A stretch of 64,000 nt of DNA from Dyella_A ginsengisoli (GCF_044904665.1 NZ_JADIKM010000001.1:1240001-1304000); one strand, 5' to 3'; positions 53,687 through 64,000 are shown, counted from the first letter of the stretch. Numbers and translations: made by a program. The notes: generated by a model not told the origin, from the sequence alone.

Positions 53687-54654
53687 GCGACGAGTCCGAA
53701 TCGGTCATCGTCGTCCGGCGCATCAAGCGCGTCACCGGGCATGGTCATCACGGCGGTGCGTGGAAGGTGGCCTATGCCGACTTCGTCACCGCGATGATGG
53801 CGTTCTTCCTGGTGATGTGGCTGATCGGCGTGGGCACCCGCGAGCAGAAGGCGGCGATCTCCGAATACTTCAAGAACCCCAGCGCCGATCCCGGCACGGC
53901 GACCATTGCGCCGCCGGGCAAGATGGGGCCGGGCGGCGCCAGCGACAGTGCGATCCAGCTCGGCGGCGCGATGGACCTGCCGCGCGGCAAGGGCGACGAT
54001 CGCCGCAACACGCCGCCGGCCATGTCGAAGGAAGCCATCGAGAAACAGGCGCGGGCGCAGGAAAAGGCGCGGCTGGACGAACTGATGCAGCAGCTGCACG
54101 CGGCCATCCAGAGCAGCCAGGCGCTGGCGCCGTTCAAGGACCAGCTGCTGCTGGACATCACCTCCGAAGGCCTGCGCATCCAGATCGTCGACAAGCAGAA
54201 CCGGCCGATGTTCGACACCGGCAGTGCGCGGTTGAAGGACTACACGGTCGACATCCTCCACGAGCTGTCCGGCTTCATCAACCGCGTGCCGAACCCGATC
54301 AGCATCTCCGGCCACACCGACGATGCGCCGTATTCCAGCGACCACACCTACGGCAACTGGGAGCTCTCCGCCGACCGGGCCAACGCGGCGCGGCGCGCGC
54401 TGCTGGAAGGTGGCCTGCAGGACAGCAAGATCGCCCGCGTGGTCGGCCTGGCCGCGTCGGTGCCGTTCGACAGGAACAACCCGAGCGCGGCGATCAACCG
54501 GCGCATCAGCATCGTGGTGATGACGCAGCAGGCCGCCGATGCGGCCAAGGCGCCGGAACTGGGCAGCAAGCTGCCGCCGCTGCCACAACCCATCCGCTCG
54601 GCTGACACCGGCGCCCCCACCTTGACCGCACCGCCACCGAACAAGGCGATCTGA
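53683..54654 (+). CDS. motB: Flagellar motor stator protein MotB
   Basis: Partner of MotA; its single membrane segment carries the proton-accepting Asp33 in KVAYADFVTAMMAFFLVMW. The 323-residue protein, begun at a GTG overlapping motA, continues with a Pro/Gly-rich plug region and an OmpA-like peptidoglycan-binding domain (about residues 150-290) with ISGHTDDAPYSSDHTYGNWE and LSADRANAARRALLEGG. It ends with a Pro-rich tail. A standard stator protein. Confidence 0.95.
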   Translation: MSDESESVIVVRRIKRVTGHGHHGGAWKVAYADFVTAMMAFFLVMWLIGVGTREQKAAISEYFKNPSADPGTATIAPPGKMGPGGASDSAIQLGGAMDLPRGKGDDRRNTPPAMSKEAIEKQARAQEKARLDELMQQLHAAIQSSQALAPFKDQLLLDITSEGLRIQIVDKQNRPMFDTGSARLKDYTVDILHELSGFINRVPNPISISGHTDDAPYSSDHTYGNWELSADRANAARRALLEGGLQDSKIARVVGLAASVPFDRNNPSAAINRRISIVVMTQQAADAAKAPELGSKLPPLPQPIRSADTGAPTLTAPPPNKAI

Positions 54655-54692
54655 GCAGCGGCCCGGCGCGGATCAGCGCAGCCAGCACTCCT

Positions 54693-54778
54693 CTGTAGGA
54701 GCCCGCTCGCGGGCGATGCCTTTCGCTCTGAATCCAGATTCAAAGCCAGGAGCATCGCCCGCGAGCGGGCTCCTACAG
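54693..54778. repeat. REP-like inverted repeat, copy 3
   Basis: An 86-bp element with ends CTGTAGGAGCCC and GGGCTCCTACAG and inner arms of the GCTCGCGGGCGATGC kind. It sits between the converging motB and murU genes. Confidence 0.85.
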
Positions 54779-54804
54779 GATGTGTGCGTTGATCGTGGCG
54801 TGGC

Positions 54805-55500
54805 TCAGCGCAGTTGCGCATCCAGATCGGCGAGGCGTTCGGGCGTGCCGACGTCGGTCCAGGCGCCGCGATGATGCGTGCCGTCGATGTCGCCGCGGCG
54901 CATCGCTTCGCGCAGCAGCGGCGCCAGCGCGAAGCGCGGCGGACGCGCGGGATCGCCGGCCGTGGCCAGCGCCTGCCAGCCCTCCAGCACGCTCGCGTCA
55001 TAGACGCCCACGCCGGCGAAGGTCAGCTTCGGTTCGCCCGCGTCGTGCAGCCGCCCGGCGGCGTCGAGGGTGAAGTCGCCCTGTGGATGATGCGCGGGGT
55101 TGTCCACCATCACCAGGTGCGCCGCGCCACGCGGTTCGGCGGGCAGGGTGGCGAAATCCAGATCGGTCCAGATGTCGCCGTTGATGGCGAGAAAGGGCTG
55201 CGGTCCCAGCAGCGGCAGTGCGTTGAGCATGCCGCCGCCGGTTTCCAGCGGGGTGGGGCCTTCATAGGCGTAGCGAATGCGCAGACCCCAGCGCGAGCCG
55301 TCGCCCAGTGCGTCGGGAAACTGCTCGGCCAGGTGCGAGGTGTTGATCACCACGTAGTTGACGCCGATGGCGGCGAGCTTTTCCAGGTGCCAGGCGATCA
55401 GCGGCTTGCCGCCGGCAACCAGCAGCGGCTTGGGTGTGTGGTCGGTGAGCGGGCGCATGCGTTCGCCCAGCCCGGCGGCAAAGATCAGCGCGTGCCTCAT
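54805..55500 (-). CDS. murU: N-acetylmuramate alpha-1-phosphate uridylyltransferase MurU
   Basis: Converts MurNAc 1-phosphate to UDP-MurNAc in the peptidoglycan recycling shortcut that gives natural fosfomycin resistance. The 231-residue nucleotidyltransferase has the sugar-nucleotide motif AAGLGERMRPLTDHTPKP, a LAINGDIWTDLDF metal-site region and the closing motif RGAWTDVGTPERL. It overlaps amgK by ATGA, the usual amgK-murU arrangement; a mannose-1-phosphate guanylyltransferase is the main alternative label, less likely here. Confidence 0.92.
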   Translation of the reverse strand: MRHALIFAAGLGERMRPLTDHTPKPLLVAGGKPLIAWHLEKLAAIGVNYVVINTSHLAEQFPDALGDGSRWGLRIRYAYEGPTPLETGGGMLNALPLLGPQPFLAINGDIWTDLDFATLPAEPRGAAHLVMVDNPAHHPQGDFTLDAAGRLHDAGEPKLTFAGVGVYDASVLEGWQALATAGDPARPPRFALAPLLREAMRRGDIDGTHHRGAWTDVGTPERLADLDAQLR

Positions 55501-56522
55501 GCCGCCGCCACCGCGCGGGTGAGGTCGCGTTCGCCGGCGTGGCGCGCCAGCAGATCGGCCAGCGGCTCCAGCTCCGGGTAACCGGCGGCCACGTCGATCA
55601 CGTAGTCGAACACGCGCGGCAGGTCTGCCAGATAGCCGTGCTTGCCGTCGCGGTAGTGCAGCCGGCAGAAGATGCCCAGCACCTTGATGTGCCGCTGCAG
55701 GCCGGTGAGGTCGAACCAGCGCAGGAAGGTGGCGGCGTCCAGCGCTTCGTCGATCAGCCCGGTCTGCCGCAGCTGCGCGCGGTAGCCCTCGGCCCAGGCT
55801 TCCACGCGCTCGCGCGGCCAGGTGATGTAGCAGTCGCGCAGCAGCGAGGCGAGGTCGTAGGTGATCGGGCCGGCCAGCGCGCCCTGGAAATCAATGATGC
55901 CGGGACTGCGCAGCGGCGCCGCGTCGTCGATCACCAGCAGGTTGCGGCTGTGGAAGTCGCGATGCACGAACACCACCGGCTGCGCCAGCGCGTTGTCCAG
56001 CAGCACGGCAAAGGCGTCATCCATCGTGGCCTGCTCGTCTGCGTCAGGTGCCACGCCGATATGCCGGCCGAGGAACCACTCCGGCATGATCGCCAGCTCG
56101 CGCGCGAGGAAGGCGCGGTCGTACGGTGCCAGCCCCTCGATGCCGCAAGTCGACTGCATCCGCAGCAGCGCGGCCAGCGCGTCGCCGTAGAGGCGGTCGA
56201 CACTCGCCTCGGACAACTCGGGCAGGTACATCCGCGTGCCGAGATCCTCGATCAGCAGGAAGCCGCGTTCCAGATCGGTGGCGCGCACCTCCGGCACGTG
56301 CAGCCCCGCAGCGGCAAGGCGCTTGCCCAACGCCAGCCACGGCGCCGGATCTTCCTGCGCGGGCGGCGAATCCATCACGATCCAGCTGCGGCCGTCGTGA
56401 TGCGTGCGCCAGTAGCTGCGGAAGCTGGCATCGGCCGAGGCGCTTTCGAGCGTCAGCGAGTCATCGCCCAGGGTGCGGCGGAGCCAGGCGAGGCGGTCGG
56501 CGGCGCGGTCGGCGGTGGTCAT
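55497..56522 (-). CDS. amgK: N-acetylmuramate/N-acetylglucosamine kinase AmgK
   Basis: Phosphorylates the anomeric carbon of MurNAc and GlcNAc for MurU. The 341-residue protein is of the phosphotransferase (APH) fold with VVFVHRDFHSRNLLVIDD (catalytic Asp) and GIIDFQGALAGPITYDLASL (metal Asp). Its start overlaps nothing upstream; a REP-like element lies beyond. With murU it forms a two-gene operon. Confidence 0.92.
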   Translation of the reverse strand: MTTADRAADRLAWLRRTLGDDSLTLESASADASFRSYWRTHHDGRSWIVMDSPPAQEDPAPWLALGKRLAAAGLHVPEVRATDLERGFLLIEDLGTRMYLPELSEASVDRLYGDALAALLRMQSTCGIEGLAPYDRAFLARELAIMPEWFLGRHIGVAPDADEQATMDDAFAVLLDNALAQPVVFVHRDFHSRNLLVIDDAAPLRSPGIIDFQGALAGPITYDLASLLRDCYITWPRERVEAWAEGYRAQLRQTGLIDEALDAATFLRWFDLTGLQRHIKVLGIFCRLHYRDGKHGYLADLPRVFDYVIDVAAGYPELEPLADLLARHAGERDLTRAVAAA

Positions 56523-56602
56523 GGGTAGGCGTGCGGCGGCAAAGCGCTGAGTCTAGCGGAGGGCCGGGGACGCATCAGCCGTTGCGCTTTGCGGCTGATG
56601 CG

Positions 56603-56677
56603 TCGCGGCTGAAGCCGCTCCCACAGAAGTCGCAGTGTGCCGTTGTGCCTTGTGGGAGGGGCTTCAGCCCCGACGCG
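56603..56677. repeat. Second-type REP element between amgK and amtB
   Basis: TCGCGGCTGAAGCCGCTCCC at the left and a GTGGGAGGGGCTTCAGCCCC-type segment at the right form a long imperfect inverted repeat, distinct from the GTAGGAGCCC family. It falls in the gap between the amtB stop and the amgK start. Confidence 0.75.
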
Positions 56678-56725
56678 CGTCGTACGTGCCGACGCAGCAA
56701 CTCCATGCCTCTTTCGCAGTGCGAC

Positions 56726-58060
56726 TCAGAGGTTGTAAGCCCGCTCCTCGTGCTCGGACAGATCCAGGCCCACCTGCTCCTGCTCGGCATCCACGCGCAG
56801 GCCGATCGAGAGATCGAGCAGCTTGAGGATGGCGTAGCTCAGCGCCGCGCTCCACGCGATGGTGAAGCCCACGCCCTTGGCCTGGATCCACAGCTGGCCG
56901 CCGAGCGAGGTGACGTTGCCGAAGCCGCCCAGCGTGGCCGCCGCCAGCGGGCCGGTGAGCAGGCCGCCGATGATGCCGGCGATGGCGTGCACGCCGAACA
57001 CGTCGAGCGAGTCGTCGTAGCCCAGCTTGTTCTTCAATCGCGTGGCGGTGAAGAAGCACGCCGCGCCCGCGAGCAGCCCCAGCACCAGCGCACCGCCCGG
57101 TCCGCAGGTGCCCGAGGCCGGCGTCACCGCGACCAGCCCGGCCACCGCGCCGGACACCGCGCCCAGCACGCTGGGCCGCTTGTGCATCAGCCACTCCACC
57201 GTGGTCCAGCCGATCACCGCGCCCGCGGTGGCGATCTGGGTCACCAGCATCGCCATGCCGGCGCTGCCGTTGGAGGCCACCGCCGAGCCGGCGTTGAAGC
57301 CGAACCAGCCCAGCCACAGCAGGCTCGCGCCGATCACGGTGTAGCCCAGGTTGTGCGGCGGCATCGGCGTGGTCGGGTAGCCCTTGCGCTTTCCGATCAC
57401 CAGACACGCCACCAGGCCGGCAATGCCCGCATTGATGTGCACCACGGTGCCGCCGGCGAAATCCAGCACGCCCAGGTCGCCCAGCAGCGAGCCGGGGCCG
57501 CTCCACACCATGTGCGCCATCGGTAGGTAGACGAAGGTCAGCCACAGGCCGGTGAACCACAGCAGCGCGCTGAATTTCATGCGTTCGGCGAAGGCGCCGA
57601 TGATCAGCGCTGGCGTGATGATGGCGAAGGTGAGCTGGAACATCACGAAGACGCTTTCCGGCACCGTGTTGTACAGCGAGTCCGGCTTGAGCCCGGCCAG
57701 CATGAAGCGGTCCAGCCCGCCGATGATCGAGTGCAGGTCGACCTGGCCGGCGTGCATGCCGGCGGTGCTGAAGGCCAGCGAATAGCCGTAGACCATCCAC
57801 AGCACGGTCACCAGCGCGGTGATCGCGAAGCACTGCATCAGTATCGACAGCAGGTTCTTGGCGCGCACCATGCCGCCGTAGAAGAGGGCGAGCCCCGGAA
57901 TCGTCATCAGCAGCACCAGCATGGAGGCGGTAAGCATCCAGGCGGTGTCGCCGCTGTCGAGCTTGGGTGTCGCGCCTTGCGCGAAGGCGGGCAGGGCGAG
58001 CAGCGCGCCGGCGGCGAAGGCCAGCGGGCGGCGCAGGGCGAGCAGGCGATCACAGCGCAT
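56726..58060 (-). CDS. amtB: Ammonium transporter AmtB
   Basis: A 444-residue Amt/Rh channel. It has a signal peptide ending near PAFAQGA, then eleven membrane segments; hallmarks are LALFYGGMVRAKNLLSILMQ, a GGTVVHINAGIAGLVACLV stretch with the conserved His, and DVFGVHAIAGIIGGLLTG with the second conserved His. It overlaps glnK by eleven bases, the usual glnK-amtB pairing in which the PII protein blocks the channel under nitrogen excess. Confidence 0.95.
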   Translation of the reverse strand: MRCDRLLALRRPLAFAAGALLALPAFAQGATPKLDSGDTAWMLTASMLVLLMTIPGLALFYGGMVRAKNLLSILMQCFAITALVTVLWMVYGYSLAFSTAGMHAGQVDLHSIIGGLDRFMLAGLKPDSLYNTVPESVFVMFQLTFAIITPALIIGAFAERMKFSALLWFTGLWLTFVYLPMAHMVWSGPGSLLGDLGVLDFAGGTVVHINAGIAGLVACLVIGKRKGYPTTPMPPHNLGYTVIGASLLWLGWFGFNAGSAVASNGSAGMAMLVTQIATAGAVIGWTTVEWLMHKRPSVLGAVSGAVAGLVAVTPASGTCGPGGALVLGLLAGAACFFTATRLKNKLGYDDSLDVFGVHAIAGIIGGLLTGPLAAATLGGFGNVTSLGGQLWIQAKGVGFTIAWSAALSYAILKLLDLSIGLRVDAEQEQVGLDLSEHEERAYNL

Positions 58061-58388
58061 CGGCGTCGACCTCCTGCGTGCGGATGCGGATCACCTGCTC
58101 CAAGTCGAACACCATGATCTTGCCGTCGCCCACCTTGCCGGTGCGCGCGGTGGAGCTGATCGCCTCGATCGCGCGCTCGGCCTGCTCGTCGCTCACCGCG
58201 ATCTCGATCTTCAGCTTGGGCAGGAAATCCACCACGTACTCGGCGCCGCGGTACAGCTCGGTGTGGCCGTGCTGGCGGCCGAAGCCCTTCACCTCGGTGA
58301 CGGTCATTCCCTGCACGCCGGCCTCGGCCAGCGCCTCGCGCACTTCGTCGAGCTTGAACGGTTTGATGATCGCGGTGATCCACTTCAT
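58050..58388 (-). CDS. glnK: Nitrogen regulatory protein PII (GlnK)
   Basis: A 112-residue PII trimer subunit beginning MKWITAIIKPFKLDEVREAL. The T-loop GHTELYRGAEYVVDFLPK carries the uridylylation site Tyr51, the target of GlnD. The start was chosen to match the family; a longer frame begins 58 codons earlier. A sigma-54 promoter lies 43 bp upstream. Confidence 0.95.
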   Translation of the reverse strand: MKWITAIIKPFKLDEVREALAEAGVQGMTVTEVKGFGRQHGHTELYRGAEYVVDFLPKLKIEIAVSDEQAERAIEAISSTARTGKVGDGKIMVFDLEQVIRIRTQEVDADAL

Positions 58389-58430
58389 GGCGTGCCTTGC
58401 TCCCCGTGCGGCCGTGGTTTGCTGCGATAC

Positions 58431-58446
58431 AGCAGATTGCGTGCCA
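58431..58446 (-). promoter_or_regulatory. Sigma-54-like promoter of glnK-amtB
   Basis: On the minus strand TGGCACGCAATCTGCT matches the -24/-12 consensus TGGCAC-N5-TTGCW with one mismatch (CTGC) and exact GG-N10-GC spacing. It fits nitrogen control by NtrC. GGTGC half-sites occur upstream but do not form a clean NtrC site. Confidence 0.7.
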
Positions 58447-58589
58447 GCACGGGAGATCCGCCGCCGGACGAGGCGCAGCCTTGATGCAGGCGATGCCTCC
58501 GCGCGGCGATCCGCACCGACACGCCCGCTCGCGGTGCGCCCACTTGCCCGATCGTGGTGCAACCAGCTGCCTGCGGCGCCGTGTCCGGA

Positions 58590-58624
58590 TTGACCGCAAG
58601 GGCGTCAATCCGTACCATTTTGGT
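58590..58624 (+). promoter_or_regulatory. suf operon promoter with palindromic operator
   Basis: TTGACC (58590-58595) and TACCAT (58613-58618) are 17 bp apart. The palindrome ACCATTTTGGT (58614-58624) overlaps the -10, so a repressor bound there would block it; the Rrf2 protein encoded just downstream is the obvious candidate. Start would be near 58625. Confidence 0.6.
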
Positions 58625-58647
58625 CTTGATTCAACGGGCGGGCCGCC

Positions 58648-59102
58648 ATGCTCCGTGTCAGCCGACTCACTGACTACGCCACCGTGGTGATGACCTGCAT
58701 CGCCGCGCATCCGGAGAGCGTGCTCAGCACGGCGCAGATCGCCGAGGAGACGCATCTGGAATTGCCCACCGTGAGCAAGCTGCTGAAGTCGCTCGGCCAC
58801 GCCGGCCTGGTGGAGTCGTTCCGCGGCGTCAACGGCGGCTATCGCCTGGCGCGTCCGGCCACGGCGATCAACCTGGCCGAGATCGTCGAGGCCATGGAAG
58901 GGCGCATCGGCATGACCGAGTGCGGCACCGACGGCCAGTGCGATCGCGAGTCGCAGTGCGGCGTGCGCGGCAGCTGGCGACAGATCAACCACATCCTGGA
59001 CAACGCCCTGCGCGGCGTGAGTCTGGCCGACATGCTGCAGCCGCCGGCGCGTCCGGCGCTGGCAACCATCGCCATCAGCGAGATCAAGGGCAGGACCACC
59101 GC

Positions 59103-59106
<4 letters not shown>
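58648..59106 (+). CDS. sufR: Rrf2-family Fe-S regulator of the suf operon
   Basis: A 152-residue IscR-like regulator: N-terminal winged HTH (MLRVSRLTDYATVVMTCIAA to FRGVNGGYRLARP) and three Cys (C92, C98, C104) spaced exactly as in E. coli IscR, fit to bind a [2Fe-2S] cluster. It heads the suf operon and overlaps sufB by ATGA. It is probably a repressor when holo. The name sufR follows usage for suf-linked Rrf2 proteins in Xanthomonadales. Confidence 0.9.
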
Positions 59107-60569
<1,463 letters not shown>

Positions 60570-60594
60570 GCGGACATCCACATACCCACCGGAC

Positions 60595-60700
60595 GTCATT
60601 TCCGCGAAAGCGGGAACCCATTTTGACTCTGGCGGCACAAGACAATGGATGACCGGCATCCGCCGTTGAAAATCACCTCCCGCGTTCGCGGGAATGACGC
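60595..60700. repeat. Palindromic repeat inside the suf operon
   Basis: Ends CGTCATTTCCGCGAAAGCGG and CCGCGTTCGCGGGAATGACG are inverted, with two inner hairpins (CCGCGAAAGCGG and CCCGCGTTCGCGGG). It resembles mobile intergenic repeats of the CGTCATTCCCGCG family common in Xanthomonadales and lies between sufB and sufC. Confidence 0.8.
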
Positions 60701-60743
60701 CGAGGCAGGTCCTGGGCGCGCGAAAAAAACTGGACACACCAAC

Positions 60744-61507
<764 letters not shown>

Positions 61508-61511
<4 letters not shown>

Positions 61512-62818
61512 GTCAGGCCGCGGCCATCACGCCCTTCGTCGCCTCGCAGCGCGACGCCGAGCTGCCGCTGAGCGGCATCGGCTGGCTGGATGCGGCGCGG
61601 CGCGACAACCTCGATGCGTTCCTCGTCGCCGGCCTGCCCGACACGCGGGTGGAAGCGTTCAAGTACACCGCACTGCGCGCGCTCGGCCAGCGCAGCTTTG
61701 TGCTGGGCGATGCGCACCTCGCCACGCGCATGGTCGATCCGGCCACGCTGCAGCTGCCGGGCGTCGACGGCCCGCGGCTGGTGTTCGTCAACGGTGCGCT
61801 GCGGCTGGATCTGTCCACGCTCGACGCGCTGCCCGCCGGCCTCACCGTGCAGCCGCTGTCGCAGGTGCTGGTCACCGACGCCGAGCCGCTGCGCTTCGCG
61901 CTGGCGCGGCATTACCGCGAGGCCGGCGATGCGTTCGCCCAGCTCAACGCCGCGTTCGCCAGTGACGGCGCGTTGCTGCGCGTGGCCGCCGGTGCGCAGA
62001 TCAGCTCGCCGGTGCACCTGTGCTTCGTCGGCGCTGCGGCCGAGGGCGATGTCGCCTGGCACCTGCGCCACGTGATCGAGCTGGGCGAGGGCGCCGCGCT
62101 CTCGCTCATCGAACACCACGCCACCAGCGGCGCGCATGCCCACCTCGGCACGTCGGTGGCCGACGTGGTGGTGGGCGAGCGCGCGCGCCTGCAGCACGTG
62201 ATCGTGCAGGCCGCCGCCGAAGGCAGCACCCTCGTGCGTCGCACCAGCGTGCAATTGCGCGCCGGTGCCCACGCCACGCTGCACGCGCTGGAGCTCGGCG
62301 GTGGCCTCAGTCGCCACGAGCTGCAGGTGGAGCTGGCCGGTGACGGCGCCCGACTGGAAACGCGCGGCGCCTTCGTGCTGCACGGTCGCCAGCATGCGGA
62401 TACGCAGATGCTGGTGCGCCACACCGCGAAGCACACCGCCTCGGACTCGATATGGCGCGGCGTGGCCGACGATCGCGCGCGCGGCGTGTTCCGCGGCGCC
62501 ATCTACGTCGCCCCCGGCGCGGACGGCAGCGACGCGGCCCTGAGCAACAAGAACCTGCTGCTGTCCGGCAGTGCCGAGATCGACACCAAGCCCGAGCTGG
62601 AGATCCACGCCGACGAGGTGAAGGCCGCGCACGGCGCCACCGTCGGCCAGCTCGATCCGCGCGCGCTGTTCTACCTGCGCTCGCGCGGCATCCCGCAGGC
62701 GCAGGCGCGAGCCATGCTCACCGCCGCGTTCTGCCGCGCCGTGCTGGACGACCTGCCGAACGAGGCGCTGCGCGAACATCTTTCCGAACTGGTCGCCCAA
62801 CACCTCCCGCAAGACTGA
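61508..62818 (+). CDS. sufD: Fe-S cluster assembly protein SufD
   Basis: A 436-residue SufB paralogue in the SufBCD complex. It contains RVEAFKYTALRAL, a beta-helical core, and the C-terminal SSGSAEIDTKPELEI-like segment reading LLLSGSAEIDTKPELEIHAD, followed by GQLDPRALFYLRSRGIPQAQA. The start overlaps sufC. The family is typically 420-440 residues. Confidence 0.95.
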
Positions 62819-62821
62819 CGT

Positions 62822-62859
62822 CTCACTCCCTCTCCCCGCGGGGAGGGGGCGGGGTGAGG
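62822..62859. repeat. Short palindromic repeat between sufD and sufS
   Basis: CTCAC...CCTCTCCCCGCGGGGAGGG...GTGAG: a GC-rich imperfect palindrome of about 38 bp just after the sufD stop. No T run, so probably a dispersed repeat and not a terminator. Confidence 0.65.
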
Positions 62860-62914
62860 CGCCAACCTCGCCGGAAACCCGAAAGAGCGCCGCCGCCAAC
62901 CCATCGGACACGCC

Positions 62915-64000
62915 ATGAACGCCGCTGCCAAAGCACCCGCCCTCGACATCCAGCGCATCCGCGCCGACTTCCCGCTGCTGTCGCGCTCGGTGCACGGCAA
63001 GCCGCTGGTGTACTTCGACAACGCCAACACCAGCCAGAAACCGGCCTGCGTGATCGAGGCGGTGGACCAGCACTACCGCCTGCACAACGCCAACGTGTCG
63101 CGCGCCGTCCACCTGCTCGGCGAGGAGGCCACCACCGCCTACGAAGGCGCCCGCGACAAGCTGGCGAAGTTCATCAACGCCACCTCGCGCAACGAACTGG
63201 TGCTCACCTCCGGCACCACCCAGGCCACCAACCTGGTCGCCTACAGCTTCGCGCTGCCGCGCCTGCAACCGGGCGACGCGATCCTCACTACGGTGATGGA
63301 ACACCACGCCAACATCGTGCCGTGGCAGCTGGTGGCCCAGCGCGCCGGCGCCACGGTGAAGGCCGCGCCGATCAACGAGCGCGGCGAGCTGATCGTCGAG
63401 CGTTTCGTCGAGCTGCTTACCCCGGAGGTGAAGCTGGCCTGCGTCACCCACGTCTCCAACGTGCTGGGCACGGTGAACCCGATCCGCGAGATCGCCCGCG
63501 AGTGCCGCAAGCGCGGCATCCCGCTGCTGGTCGACGGCTCGCAGGCGCTGCCGCACCGCCCGGTCGACGTGCAGGCGCTGGGCTGCGATTTCTACGCGCT
63601 CACCGGCCACAAGATGCTCGCGCCCACCGGCACCGGCGCGCTGTGGGCGAAGAAGGAACACCTCGACGCGATGCCGCCGTTCTTCGGCGGCGGCGAGATG
63701 ATCCGCGAAGTGCGCTTCGACGGCACCACCTTCGCCGAGCCGCCGCACAAGTTCGAAGCAGGCACGCCCAACATCGCCGGCTTCGTCGGCCTCGGTGCGG
63801 CGATCGACTACTACCGGTCGCTCGGCTTCGAGGCGATCCACGCCCACGAGCAGAACCTGCTCACCTACGCCACCGAGCGCCTGCGCGAGATTCCGGGCCT
63901 GCGCATCTTCGGCGAGGCGGCCGAGAAGGAGGCCGTGATCTCGTTCCTGATCGAAGGCGCCCAGGCCACGGATCTCGCCACCCTGCTCGACCTGCAGGGC
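62915..64000 (+). CDS. sufS: Cysteine desulfurase SufS (truncated by window end)
   Basis: PLP enzyme that takes sulfur from cysteine for Fe-S assembly. The first 362 residues of an expected 410 or so are present and the frame is open to the last base. MNAAAKAPALDIQRIRADFP begins it; YFDNANTSQKP, TSGTTQATNLVA, MEHHANIVPW, LVDGSQALPHRPVDVQ and the PLP Lys233 in LTGHKMLAPTG are all visible. The catalytic Cys lies beyond the window. Start is 96 bp after sufD. Confidence 0.95.
   Translation, partial: MNAAAKAPALDIQRIRADFPLLSRSVHGKPLVYFDNANTSQKPACVIEAVDQHYRLHNANVSRAVHLLGEEATTAYEGARDKLAKFINATSRNELVLTSGTTQATNLVAYSFALPRLQPGDAILTTVMEHHANIVPWQLVAQRAGATVKAAPINERGELIVERFVELLTPEVKLACVTHVSNVLGTVNPIREIARECRKRGIPLLVDGSQALPHRPVDVQALGCDFYALTGHKMLAPTGTGALWAKKEHLDAMPPFFGGGEMIREVRFDGTTFAEPPHKFEAGTPNIAGFVGLGAAIDYYRSLGFEAIHAHEQNLLTYATERLREIPGLRIFGEAAEKEAVISFLIEGAQATDLATLLDLQG

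Noticed and set aside
40129..54778. Palindromic repeats as a possible CRISPR array
   Set aside because: The copies are kilobases apart, each is an inverted repeat, and there is no regular spacer structure or cas gene.
58510..58560. GCACC and GGTGC half-sites upstream of glnK as NtrC sites
   Set aside because: The spacing between half-sites is about 15 bp and not the 5-6 bp of a proper NtrC site.

Overview
The window reads as chromosome of a high-GC gammaproteobacterium of the Xanthomonadales (Lysobacterales), most likely Rhodanobacteraceae. The basis is the familiar order rpsB-tsf-pyrH-frr-uppS-cdsA-dxr-rseP-bamA next to map-glnD-dapD-arsC-dapE, the protein style, and short palindromic repeats of the Rhodanobacter kind. 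The genus cannot be fixed from the window alone. No tRNA, rRNA, prophage, transposase or CRISPR array was seen.

Layout. 1-8.2 kb (minus strand): envelope and translation genes bamA, rseP, dxr, cdsA, uppS, frr, pyrH. 8.3-19.8 kb: a complete-looking Calvin-Benson-Bassham (CBB) cluster, with cbbR (minus) divergent from cbbL-cbbS-rpe-cbbX-fbp-prk-tkt-cbbZ-fba-cbbY (plus). It encodes red-type (form IC-like) RuBisCO, its CbbX activase and two metabolite-repair phosphatases. 19.9-21.7 kb: tsf and rpsB, the other half of the split translation/envelope block. 22.0-29.1 kb: map, glnD, a DsrE-like secreted protein, and the lysine/peptidoglycan genes dapD and dapE with two small Spx/ArsC-like genes between them. 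29.1-40 kb: accessory genes, namely a SnoaL-like protein, an NAD(P)-binding protein and its divergent LysR regulator, an ECF42 sigma factor with its DGPF (YCII) partner, a large secreted protein, a penicillin-acylase-type hydrolase, a phosphodiester-glycosidase-like lipoprotein and two NUDIX genes. 40-48 kb: parC, an N-formylglutamate amidohydrolase-like protein, a TraB/GumN protein, a membrane protein, a proline iminopeptidase-like hydrolase and a Cfa-type methyltransferase. 48-50.3 kb: a fluoride-resistance unit (riboswitch, crcB, DUF190) and a Bcr/CflA exporter. 50.4-54.7 kb: a DUF5916 outer-membrane protein and motAB behind a sigma-28 promoter. 54.8-58.4 kb: murU-amgK (peptidoglycan recycling) and glnK-amtB behind a sigma-54-like promoter. 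58.6-64 kb: the suf iron-sulfur operon (Rrf2 regulator, sufB, sufC, sufD, sufS), with sufS cut by the window end.

The standout feature is that the autotrophy cluster lies exactly between tsf and pyrH, genes that are neighbours in most relatives. This leaves cbbR upstream of and co-oriented with pyrH, and leaves tsf facing cbbY across a bidirectional terminator. A site-precise gain of a CO2-fixation module in a mostly heterotrophic lineage is the simplest reading. Other points of interest are a fluoride riboswitch with a readable aptamer, palindromic repeats that supply the stop codons of two converging genes, a repeat inserted inside the suf operon, and a tandem Spx-like duplicate that has lost the nucleophilic cysteine.
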